Made by a program: the position numbers and the translations under genes. Below are positions 14,167 to 20,815 of a stretch of 20,815 nucleotides of DNA, one piece after another. Within the stretch, counting starts at the first letter, position 1. Every line of letters begins with the position of its first letter. This DNA comes from DRVV01 sp964487415 (GTDB lineage Archaea > Thermoproteota > Bathyarchaeia > Bathyarchaeales > Bathycorpusculaceae), in the NCBI GenBank assembly GCA_964487415.1, contig CAZAPQ010000133.1:1-20815 (forward strand), read 5' to 3'. Under the pieces are notes generated by a model. It searched no databases. It had not been told where the DNA came from and saw nothing but the letters and a program-made list of their open reading frames with translations.

Positions 14167-15216
14167 TTAAAGAATTTGAACGCTTGAGGCTTTGAAGGCT
14201 ATATAAACTTCACTGCCTAGGTTTAGGCCCATCTCCTCAAAGGAGCGTTTGGTTATCTGAACAATGAAGGGTTTTCCGACATCCACCTTAAGTCCAACCA
14301 CAGCACCCGAATCTGATATTTCCACGATTTTTCCCTTGAACATGTTTCTGGCGCTTGACTCCAACGGCCTTTTTGAGAGGACTATGTCCCTTGGATTTAT
14401 GAAAACTGAGACTATTCCCTGGGCCTTTGCAGTTGCCTCTATCCTAACGTTTCCCCCAACATCTATGAGGGTTATGCCATTTTCCTTCATTTTTGCCTCG
14501 CCTACAAATGTGTTCTCTAAGGCGGCGAAGCGGATAAGGACCTTAGAAAGCGCGCTGAAAACATCCTCTGGAGAACCAATCCTGCTTATTCGGCCCATGC
14601 TCATAAGGGCTATACGATTTGGAAGGCTTTTAGCTTGGAAAATGTTATGCGTTGCCATAACAATGGTTGTTTTCAATTCATGATTAACGGTGGCTATGAC
14701 ATTCTCTATTATGGCGGAGCTTTTAGGATCAAGATTCGCTGTAGGTTCATCTAGCAGGAGTAATTCAGTTTTTAGGGCTAGAGCCCTCGCAAGGGCTAAG
14801 CGCTGCTGTTCACCGCCCGAAAGTCCCCTTGCCTGCCTATTCTCGAAGCCTACCAGCTGAGTAAGCTCCAGGGCTTCTTTAACCCTCGCCTTAATCTCTT
14901 CCATTGGAAGTCTCCTGATCTTTAGGCCGTAGGCTATATTCTCGTAGACCGTAGTGTCCAGCAGTATGGGTTTCTGAAAAACCATGGTGACATTCCTACG
15001 TATCTGCGTTAAATTTTCGTCTGTAACCCTTATGCCCCGGTAGTAAACTTCGCCTTTAAACGGCTTTTCAATGAGGGCCAAAATCTTTAAGAGTGTTGTT
15101 TTCCCAGAGCCGTTAGGACCCAAAAGGGTTAGGATTTCACCCTCATTCAGCCCCATTGAAACATCTTCTAGGGCTATTGTCCCATTATAATGTTTTGAAA
15201 CGTTTTTCAGCTCCAT
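14167..15216 (-). CDS. tupC: Tungstate/molybdate-type ABC transporter ATP-binding protein with TOBE domain
   Basis: 349-residue ATPase of the oxyanion-import group. Walker A GPNGSGKT (33-40), Q-loop VFQKP (Q81), signature LSGGEQQR (132-139), Walker B LLLLDEP (152-158) and H-loop MATHN (about 191-195) are all intact. The C-terminal 110 residues form a TOBE/MOP-like region (VFINPRDIVLSK, then GKIVEISDSGAVVGLKVDVGKPFIVQITKRS), which in molybdate and tungstate ATPases can bind the oxyanion and lower activity. It is the third gene of the transporter operon, eight bases after the permease. The gene symbol is by analogy to TupABC/WtpABC; sequence alone cannot separate tungstate from molybdate. Confidence 0.9.
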   Translation of the reverse strand: MELKNVSKHYNGTIALEDVSMGLNEGEILTLLGPNGSGKTTLLKILALIEKPFKGEVYYRGIRVTDENLTQIRRNVTMVFQKPILLDTTVYENIAYGLKIRRLPMEEIKARVKEALELTQLVGFENRQARGLSGGEQQRLALARALALKTELLLLDEPTANLDPKSSAIIENVIATVNHELKTTIVMATHNIFQAKSLPNRIALMSMGRISRIGSPEDVFSALSKVLIRFAALENTFVGEAKMKENGITLIDVGGNVRIEATAKAQGIVSVFINPRDIVLSKRPLESSARNMFKGKIVEISDSGAVVGLKVDVGKPFIVQITKRSFEEMGLNLGSEVYIAFKASSVQIL

Positions 15217-15224
15217 TATCCAGC

Positions 15225-15974
15225 TTATAGCTTGCGCCTCCTTTTGAAGACGTAGGCTATGAAGTTGGCTGTGAAAACAACCATAAGCAATACTACGGTT
15301 AGGGCTAGGCTTAATGCTATGTCAAAGTTGATTTGGGTGGCTATTCTGGTTGTAAGAACTATGTTCCCGCCCACCATTAAGGCTACACCCAACTCCGCTA
15401 TGGCCCTGTTGAAGGCCGTCACCCCAGCTGAAAAGAGGCCATTAGAAGCCTCCTTTAGAACTAGGGTGGAGGCTTGAGCCTCAGAGGCCCCAAGTGTTCT
15501 GGCAAGGTTCATAATTTCAGGATCCACGGCCTCTATGGCGGTTATAGCCAAGCTAACCACAATCGGCGTTACGAGGATGGCTTCTCCTATTATCACGGCT
15601 GTTGGCGTGTAAAGAAGCCGCAGAAAGCCAAGTGGGCCGCTTCTTGAGAAAATCATGTATAGGATAAGCCCCAAAGCCACTGTGGGCATGCCGACAAGAG
15701 CATTTAACAGGCTTTTCAGGAGAACTTTTCCCCTGAAAGATTTTAGGGCAATTATCATGGCTATTGGCGTCCCCCACAGAAAAGCCAGAACAGCTGCTGT
15801 TCCCGAGATGAAAAGCGACAGGAGAGTGGTCTGATAAACCGTCTGGTCTCCGGTTATGATGAGCTGAAAGGCTTTTGCAACTATTTCCCAGGGGTTCGGC
15901 AACGGCTCCTCCAACCACCTACGGACTATAAAGTTCGGGGTGGCGGCCATCTCTATATTGGGGTGGACATTCAT
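15225..15974 (-). CDS. tupB: Tungstate-type ABC transporter permease
   Basis: Up to 249 residues with about five to six membrane segments and the binding-protein-dependent permease EAA loop, recognisable as ARTLGASEAQASTLVLKEASNG (about 163-184). The TupB-like start of the domain (PWEIVAKAFQLIITGDQTVYQTTLLSLFISG) begins about residue 28. The start is uncertain: ATG 15974 and ATG 15950 overlap tupA by 56 and 32 bases and lack a clear SD, while TTG 15914, beside AGGTGG and four bases after the tupA stop, would also retain the whole membrane domain. It lies between substrate-binding and ATPase genes. It belongs to the TupB group, related to sulfate/molybdate permeases. Confidence 0.9.
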   Translation of the reverse strand: MNVHPNIEMAATPNFIVRRWLEEPLPNPWEIVAKAFQLIITGDQTVYQTTLLSLFISGTAAVLAFLWGTPIAMIIALKSFRGKVLLKSLLNALVGMPTVALGLILYMIFSRSGPLGFLRLLYTPTAVIIGEAILVTPIVVSLAITAIEAVDPEIMNLARTLGASEAQASTLVLKEASNGLFSAGVTAFNRAIAELGVALMVGGNIVLTTRIATQINFDIALSLALTVVLLMVVFTANFIAYVFKRRRKL

Positions 15975-16902
15975 AGCCGTTTATGAAGGCATATTCCCTA
16001 ATCCATTGGGCAACCTGCAGCTGAGAATCCGAAGCTATAATTTTGGCGGCTCCATAAAATAGACTTTGTCCACACCTGCTTCTCCAATAATCCTCTATCA
16101 ACCCTTGACCCTCATCCGAAACTAGGAATGCTATGAAGGATATGGCGCCTTCAAAGTTTACGTTTGGATGGCGTTTAGGATTCACCGCTATGGCACTGTA
16201 TACGTTAAGCAGCTCCCTAGTCTCCGCTACGAGGGGTTTAAGGGATGTCCGCCCATCCTTCAAATATTTTAGGTATGTGCCCATATCCGCTAGGGTGTAC
16301 GCGGAAAACTCTTCAGCCTTCATAATGACGAAGCCCATTTCCGACCCTGCACTGTCATACCATGGCTTAAGCATGATTTCAGCATAACTAAAGCCAGCTT
16401 TAGCCCAGAGGCTCTTCTCCTTCATATGGGTTCCGGAATTGTCGCCTCTTGAAATCCACACTTTAGAATTTTGGGTTTCTCCGTAGGCTACTATCTGATT
16501 AAGGGCTTCGGTGGCGTTTAACCCCACTATGCCAGCCGGATCCTCCTCCGGCCCTATTATGGCAAAGAAGTTGTACGCGAATATTTTTCTTGAAACTCCA
16601 TATCCCTCTTCCAAGAAAAGCCTTTCAAGATCCGGCGAGTGCACCAAAACAAGATCCACATCGCCTCTTTTCGCGTTTTCTATGGCCTGCCCTGTTCCCA
16701 TTGGAATAAAAATTACTTCTACAGGATTTTTGGCTTCATATGCCCCTTTTAGGGCGTCTAACAGTCCCGTGTCGTATAGGCTTGTGGTTGTGGCGACTAG
16801 AAGCTGGGGCTTTGCGATGTATTCTGTATATATGATGTTTCCGGATAGGATTATGGCTAGGATTAACATGGAGGTTATTAACATTTTTGTCAGAGTTTCC
16901 AT
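15919..16902 (-). CDS. tupA: Tungstate-type ABC transporter substrate-binding protein
   Basis: About 327 residues from ATG 16902. An N-terminal membrane anchor/signal (MLITSMLILAIILSGNIIY) precedes the mature domain. It carries the TupA hallmark VATTTSLYDTGLLDAL and the second ligand-loop motif SRGDNSGTHMKEKSLW, which bind the oxyanion in this family. Family members prefer tungstate; this is knowledge of relatives, not seen here. The segment VLVHSPDLERLFLEEGYG is also typical. TTG 16920 is an alternative start six residues upstream, but a TATA box at 16938-16945 predicts a transcript start near 16918, favouring the ATG. It is the first gene of the operon and divergent from the ModE-like regulator. 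Confidence 0.9.
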   Translation of the reverse strand: METLTKMLITSMLILAIILSGNIIYTEYIAKPQLLVATTTSLYDTGLLDALKGAYEAKNPVEVIFIPMGTGQAIENAKRGDVDLVLVHSPDLERLFLEEGYGVSRKIFAYNFFAIIGPEEDPAGIVGLNATEALNQIVAYGETQNSKVWISRGDNSGTHMKEKSLWAKAGFSYAEIMLKPWYDSAGSEMGFVIMKAEEFSAYTLADMGTYLKYLKDGRTSLKPLVAETRELLNVYSAIAVNPKRHPNVNFEGAISFIAFLVSDEGQGLIEDYWRSRCGQSLFYGAAKIIASDSQLQVAQWIREYAFINGYECPPQYRDGRHPELYSP

Positions 16903-16908
16903 GGTTAT

Positions 16909-16945
16909 CGTTATGTGCAAATATTCATATCGGCTACCTTATAAG
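16909..16945. promoter_or_regulatory. Shared palindromic TATA box and possible ModE operator between tupA and the regulator
   Basis: CTTATAAG (16938-16945) is a perfect palindrome and therefore a TATA box on both strands. To the right it puts transcription start about 2-4 bases before the regulator ATG at 16970, making that mRNA practically leaderless. To the left it predicts a start near 16918 for tupA. An imperfect inverted repeat, CGTTATG (16909-16915) and CATATCG (16926-16932), 6 of 7 pairs, covers that start and could be the operator for the ModE-like protein. Confidence 0.45.
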
Positions 16946-16969
16946 CATTACTTGCCATAAACTAGAACA

Positions 16970-17557
16970 ATGTCAACGCATAAAGAGCCGAAACTATCAT
17001 GCAAAGTTTGGCTGGAGTATAACGGTAAACCCCTTCTAGGAAAGGGCGGCGCTGAAATCCTCGAGCGAATAGAAAAGGAACAGTCCCTGTCAAAGGCTGC
17101 AAAGGAGCTGGGCATGTCCTATCGCTATCTTTGGAATTACATTAAGCGTATGGAAAAAACAGTGGGAGCGCCGGTGATTGAAACCTTTAGGGGCGGCAGG
17201 GCTGGAGGGGGTGGAGCCAAGCTTACGGCCCTTGGAAAAGGTCTACTGCAGGATTATCGCCTCGTAGGAGGATACCTTGAGGAAATCCTCTCAGGCATGC
17301 AGCATGGAATATATAGGCTTCAAATGGGCGCCGAGAAGCCCCTTTTAGGCACGGTCAAAGCAATCAAAAGGAAGGGAAAAACAGCTGAAATCACAGTTGA
17401 AGTGAAGCCTCCGATTGCTGTAACGGCTTTTGTTTCTGATGAAAAGGCTGAGGAACTGGAATTGAAGGTTGGGGACAATGTTGAGATTTGGGTGAGGACA
17501 TGGGATTTAATCATAAAGAAGGGGAAGATGGCTACTCAACCACATATCTGTAGGTGA
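16970..17557 (+). CDS. modE: ModE-type transcriptional regulator (wHTH plus one TOBE/Mop domain)
   Basis: 195 residues. The N-terminal half (about 8-115) is the LysR-like winged helix of ModE: GKPLLGKGGAEILERIEKEQSLSKAAKELGMSYRYLWNYIKRME with the family S-Y-R-x-x-W-x-x-I motif and the wing PVIETFRGGRAGGGGAKLT. The C-terminal half (about 122-185) is one Mop/TOBE oxyanion-binding unit (LLGTVKAIKRKGKTAEITVEV ... VGDNVEIWVRTWDLIIKK). E. coli ModE carries two Mop units; one is usual in many archaea. It should sense molybdate or tungstate and control the divergent transporter. The ATG is predicted to be nearly leaderless. Its 3' end overlaps the oppositely oriented rpoH by 26 bases. Confidence 0.9.
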   Translation: MSTHKEPKLSCKVWLEYNGKPLLGKGGAEILERIEKEQSLSKAAKELGMSYRYLWNYIKRMEKTVGAPVIETFRGGRAGGGGAKLTALGKGLLQDYRLVGGYLEEILSGMQHGIYRLQMGAEKPLLGTVKAIKRKGKTAEITVEVKPPIAVTAFVSDEKAEELELKVGDNVEIWVRTWDLIIKKGKMATQPHICR

Positions 17558-18080
17558 CATGCTCCCCAGCAGTTGGGCTTCGCCTTACTATGCGAAGTAT
17601 ATCTCCGGGCTTGGCGCCTATAGCCTTGGCGGCGGGGTCTGAGGCCTTTATCTGGGGAAGTTGGTATGGTTTAACCCTGTATTGGGCAAGCACTTTTTCC
17701 CTTTCCTCTGGCGTTAGAATTTCATGCTTTGGCACAAGTACATGCTCAAAAATGTCGAAGACCGGAAATGTTTTTGGAAGAAGTTCTATACGCTTCTTCT
17801 TTGCAGCTTGTTTCGCCGCGTTTGTGTAACGTCCGCTTGCGACAAGTATTCCATAACCTATTTCAGCTTCCTTCATAGCTTTAGCCATGCGGTTAACCGT
17901 CTGAATGCCAATGGTTTCATCTGGAACACACCATATTAGAACCTTCTTTTTCTCTTTTAGATCCTCAACCACATAACTGGTGATTTCCTTAATTTTTTCT
18001 CGGCTGAGGATGTTATAGCCCCTCAGCTTAGCCAGAATCTTAACTTTACGCTCTTCTAGGGTTTCCTCCTCAACACTCAC
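17532..18080 (-). CDS. rpoH: RNA polymerase subunit H with an RPB5-like N-terminal jaw domain
   Basis: 182 residues, about twice the usual archaeal RpoH (near 80). The C-terminal part (about 108-182) is the standard RpoH/RPB5 assembly domain: FEHVLVPKHEILTPEE, YQLPQIKASDPAAKAIG, GDILRIVRRSPTAGEHVTYR. The first 107 residues read like the eukaryotic RPB5 jaw: VLIWCVPDETIGIQTVNRM, helix AKAMKEAEIGYGILVASG, then R-Y-T-N-A-A-K-Q, parallel to RPB5's G-V-K-T, I-I-V and T-P-S-A-K-Q positions. The start is GTG 18080, backed by GAGGG five bases upstream and an in-frame stop at 18090-18092, so no longer N-terminus is possible. A TATA-like AAGTTTAAG lies at 18131-18139. It is unlinked to rpoA in the window. 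Confidence 0.92.
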   Translation of the reverse strand: MSVEEETLEERKVKILAKLRGYNILSREKIKEITSYVVEDLKEKKKVLIWCVPDETIGIQTVNRMAKAMKEAEIGYGILVASGRYTNAAKQAAKKKRIELLPKTFPVFDIFEHVLVPKHEILTPEEREKVLAQYRVKPYQLPQIKASDPAAKAIGAKPGDILRIVRRSPTAGEHVTYRYVVE

Positions 18081-18256
18081 ACAGGACCCTCATAAACCCG
18101 AGCACTCGAAACCTAACTAAACATCATACCCTTAAACTTTACGCTTCGGCTTTAACGATTTCATAACTCCCCTAATTAAAGTTATCTGTAACGTTTCTAA
18201 ACGCCAATCGAGTCCATCATCCACTAAAAATAATTAATAGAAGAAATAATGGAGGT

Positions 18257-18934
18257 TTAGATGCGCAATATAATCTTATCCACATAACTTCCTAATTTTT
18301 CAGCAAACATTGCGATTATTTCAGGCGAGTGGGGCTTTACATTTTTGAAATCCTCATTCAACGTATCACCTGGAACAAATTGTTGCAGGGCTAAAGTTTT
18401 TGCGCCCTTAACCATCTCGCCTATTTTTGGCAGGTCCTCTTCCTCCACGAAGCTTGGAACCGCTGTGGTTCTAAACTCATAATCAACTTTTCCGCTCTTC
18501 AGCATTTCAATGGTTTGCATGAGAAGCATTGTGTCTTCGGCTCCTAGGAGGCTGTATTTTTCAGGGCTTGTTTTAATGTCTAGGGCTACGTAATCCAGAT
18601 AGGGAAGGCTTTCCTCTAGGATTTTTGGGTTAAAGCCATTTGTATCCAGCTTAACTGCGAAGCCTTTATCCTTAAGCCTCTTTAGAAACTTTGGAAGCTC
18701 CTTGTGGATTGTTGGCTCTCCGCCTGTTATCACCACAGCATCTACGTATTTTTTACGTTCCTCTAGCATTTGGAGGGCTTTTTCCTCGTTTAGGAATGGG
18801 GGTTGAGGGTTAACCACTATCCGCCAATTATAGCAGTATGAACATCGGAGGTTACAGCCCGGTGTGAAGAGAACCGATGCCACCCTGTCCGGATAGTCCA
18901 CGAGGCTTGTCTTTCTGAAACCGCTGAATTTCAT
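18257..18934 (-). CDS. nrdG: Anaerobic ribonucleotide reductase activating protein, radical SAM
   Basis: 225-residue radical SAM enzyme. C27-x3-C31-x2-C34 in PGCNLRCSYCYN binds the [4Fe-4S] cluster. VVITGGEPT (67-74) is the SAM-binding GGE motif; the strand KLDTNGFNP and YVALDIKTSPEKY follow as in glycyl-radical activases. It should generate the glycyl radical on NrdD using S-adenosylmethionine and reduced iron-sulfur cluster, in an oxygen-free cytoplasm. It starts nine bases after the nrdD stop, so the pair forms an operon. The N-terminal F-S-G-F-R-K-T-S-L-V-D-Y-P-D is the usual YjjW/NrdG-type start. A pyruvate-formate-lyase activase is excluded mainly by the nrdD linkage. Confidence 0.92.
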   Translation of the reverse strand: MKFSGFRKTSLVDYPDRVASVLFTPGCNLRCSYCYNWRIVVNPQPPFLNEEKALQMLEERKKYVDAVVITGGEPTIHKELPKFLKRLKDKGFAVKLDTNGFNPKILEESLPYLDYVALDIKTSPEKYSLLGAEDTMLLMQTIEMLKSGKVDYEFRTTAVPSFVEEEDLPKIGEMVKGAKTLALQQFVPGDTLNEDFKNVKPHSPEIIAMFAEKLGSYVDKIILRI

Positions 18935-18943
18935 GCTTTTCTA

Positions 18944-20815
18944 TCACCTTAAAATAGCCGCTGCTTGTGGCACAAAAACTGTCTTTTCGAAGGTTCTGCG
19001 CAGGGCGAATTCTGCTTGTTTCCCGTCATTCCACTGGTCCACCGGCCTCAAGTAGCCTACAACCCTTGAGTAAACTTCGCATTTGGCTCCGCAGATGGGG
19101 CATTGGGGCTGTTCGCCCTTCAGGTAGCCGTGGGAGGGGCATATGCTGAAGGTTGGCGTTAATGTGAAGTAGGGAATATGGAAGTTCCACGTCACCTTGC
19201 GGACAAGATCAGCCGCTGCTCTCCATGTTGGAAGCCTCTCGCCTAGGTATATGTGAAAAACTGTTCCGCCAGTATATAGCGTCTGAAGCCTATCCTGATG
19301 CTCAAGGGCTTCGAAGAGATCCACCTCATAATCCACTGGAAGCTGTGTTGAGTTTGTGTAGAAGGGCTCGGCGCCTTTTGCAACTTGCCTTTCATTTGCC
19401 ACTATAATGTCTGGGTATTTACGCTTGTCTATTCGGGCAAGCCTGTAGCTGGCGCCCTCTGCAGGGGTGGCCTCAAGATTGTAGATGTTGCCCGTTTCCT
19501 CCTGAAAGTCTGCAAGTTTTTCCCTCATGAAGTTTAGGGTTTTAACCGCGAATTCTAAGCCTTCAGGGGTGGTTATGCCATGGCCGAAAAGATTCAGCAG
19601 AGCCTCATTCATGCCTAATATTCCTATGGTTGAGAAGTGATTTTTCCAATATTTTCCAAAGGTTTCCTTAACCCCTTTTAGGTATCGCCTTGAATAGGGG
19701 TATAAGCCCTTCTCCGTGAAGCTTTCAAGAACCTTACGCTTTATTTCTAGGCTGTCCTTCGCGATCTCCATAAGTGCACCTAAACGTTCAAAGAACTCAT
19801 CTTCATCCTTAGCTAGGTAGCCTATCCTTGGAAGATTAAGGGTTACAACTCCTATGCTTCCAGTAAGCGGATTCGCCCCGAAGAAGCCTCCGCCTCTCTT
19901 GCGGAGTTCCCTGTTATCTATTCTTAGCCGGCAGCACATTGAGCGCACGTCTTCTGGTTTCATGTCGCTGTTAACAAAGTTTCCAAAATATGGGGCGCCA
20001 TACTTGGCAGCAACCTCGAAAACCTCCTGTGAAATCGCCGTTTCCCAGTCAAAATCCTTTGTGATGTTGTATGTAGGAATGGGGAAGGTGAAAACCCTGC
20101 CCCTTGCGTCTCCGCGGCTTAGCACCCTTGCGAAGGCCATGTTGAACATTTCCATCTCCTTGTCAAGGCTACCGTAGGTTTCGTCCATCATTTTTCCGCC
20201 CATCATTATCGGCTCGTCAGCCATGAATTCTGGAACCTTCAGATCCAAAGTGACATTTGTGAATGGGGTCTGAAAGCCAACTCTTGTCGGCACGTTCATG
20301 TTGAAGAAGAATTCCTGCAGTGCTTGTTCAACCTCCTTTTGGCTTAGCCCATCATAGCGTATGAAAGGCGCTAGGTAGGTGTCGAAGTTGCTGAAGGCCT
20401 GGGCGCCTGCTGCTTCACCCTGCAATGTATAGAAGAAATTGACCACTTGGCCTAGGGCTGTTCTGAAATGTTTTGCAGGTGTGCTCTCAATTTTTCCAGG
20501 GACACCTCCGAATCCGGATAGTAGCAGATCCTTTATGTCCCAGCCCACGCAGTAGGGGCCGAGCACGCCGAGGTCGTGGATGTGCATGTCTCCTGAGAAG
20601 TGGGCTTCCGCTATGTTCGGCGGGTATATCCGCGTAATCCAGTATTTGGCTATAACTGTTGAGGACAGATAATTGTTTAATCCCTGAAGGGAGTAGCTCA
20701 TATTCGTTTTTTCCTTGCCCCGCCAGTCTTCCATGTCCAAGTACTGGTCCACGAGGTCTGCCTGGCTGAGGAGGGAGGCTAACTCCCTTAGGTCTTGATG
20801 CTGCTTCCTATATAG
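18944..20815 (-). CDS. nrdD: Anaerobic ribonucleoside-triphosphate reductase, class III (5' partial)
   Basis: At least 623 residues visible; the frame remains open to the right window edge, so the GTG at 20752 is internal and the true start is outside. It reduces ribonucleoside triphosphates to deoxy forms using a glycyl radical. Visible features are the substrate-domain start YLDMEDWRGKEKTN, the motif HFSGDMHIHDLG, the active-site region SMCCRLRID, and the C-terminal glycyl-radical motif RVVGYLRPVDQWNDGKQAEF, where the glycine is the radical site. Just before it four cysteines (in CPSHG and CPICGAKC) form the zinc site. No ATP-cone is seen; it would be in the missing N-terminus if present. 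nrdG follows nine bases later. Confidence 0.95.
   Translation of the reverse strand, partial: LYRKQHQDLRELASLLSQADLVDQYLDMEDWRGKEKTNMSYSLQGLNNYLSSTVIAKYWITRIYPPNIAEAHFSGDMHIHDLGVLGPYCVGWDIKDLLLSGFGGVPGKIESTPAKHFRTALGQVVNFFYTLQGEAAGAQAFSNFDTYLAPFIRYDGLSQKEVEQALQEFFFNMNVPTRVGFQTPFTNVTLDLKVPEFMADEPIMMGGKMMDETYGSLDKEMEMFNMAFARVLSRGDARGRVFTFPIPTYNITKDFDWETAISQEVFEVAAKYGAPYFGNFVNSDMKPEDVRSMCCRLRIDNRELRKRGGGFFGANPLTGSIGVVTLNLPRIGYLAKDEDEFFERLGALMEIAKDSLEIKRKVLESFTEKGLYPYSRRYLKGVKETFGKYWKNHFSTIGILGMNEALLNLFGHGITTPEGLEFAVKTLNFMREKLADFQEETGNIYNLEATPAEGASYRLARIDKRKYPDIIVANERQVAKGAEPFYTNSTQLPVDYEVDLFEALEHQDRLQTLYTGGTVFHIYLGERLPTWRAAADLVRKVTWNFHIPYFTLTPTFSICPSHGYLKGEQPQCPICGAKCEVYSRVVGYLRPVDQWNDGKQAEFALRRTFEKTVFVPQAAAILR

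Noticed and set aside
20750..20752. GTG at 20752 as the nrdD start
   Set aside because: The frame continues upstream with family-like sequence (ADLVDQYLD) to the window edge, so the gene is simply cut off.

Overview
The window is a gene-dense stretch of archaeal chromosome, most likely from an anaerobic member of the TACK group (a Bathyarchaeia-like lineage is my best guess). The evidence is an archaeal/eukaryotic-type RNA polymerase large subunit with A' and A'' in one open frame, ribosomal protein L30e, an archaeal NusA-like KH protein, an RpoH/RPB5 subunit, TATA-type promoters with short or absent leaders, purine-rich Shine-Dalgarno sites, and several TTG/GTG starts. Oxygen-sensitive class III ribonucleotide reductase and a tungstate-type ABC transporter point to anaerobic life. 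No rRNA, tRNA, CRISPR array, insertion sequence or phage gene is visible, and base composition looks uniform.

Layout. Bases 1-3966 (+) hold the tightly overlapping rpoA (5' end outside the window), rpl30e and nusA-like genes. The rps12/rps7 genes that usually follow are absent here. Facing them on the minus strand (7329 down to 3993) is a three-gene operon with 1- and 4-base overlaps: an SMC5-like ATPase, a kleisin-like protein and a tandem winged-helix protein resembling Nse3/MAGE. Together they look like a complete SMC-kleisin-kite complex of the SMC5/6 type, which is the most interesting system in the window. A perfect 10-bp inverted repeat brackets the TATA box of this operon.

Bases 7451-9478 (-) encode a four-helix membrane protein, a membrane-anchored LEA14-like protein and an orphan ECF-transporter S component. 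Bases 9620-11328 (+) encode an unknown protein, a P-loop kinase and a stand-alone Lrp/AsnC-type RAM domain. Bases 11407-13658 (-) encode a VTT/DedA-family membrane protein, a HAD phosphatase and a HEPN-MNT toxin-antitoxin pair. After a small unknown gene (13914-14153, +), bases 14167-16902 (-) carry an ABC transporter of the tungstate (TupABC/WtpABC) class, divergent from a ModE-type regulator (16970-17557, +). The two share a palindromic TATA box and probably an operator, which suggests oxyanion-controlled uptake.

Bases 17532-18080 (-) encode an RpoH that carries a eukaryote-like RPB5 N-terminal jaw domain, normally missing in archaea. Bases 18257-20815 (-) encode NrdG and NrdD, the anaerobic ribonucleotide reductase activase and catalytic subunit; nrdD runs off the right edge. 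Family assignments are from reading the sequence and from memory of family motifs; no database search was run.
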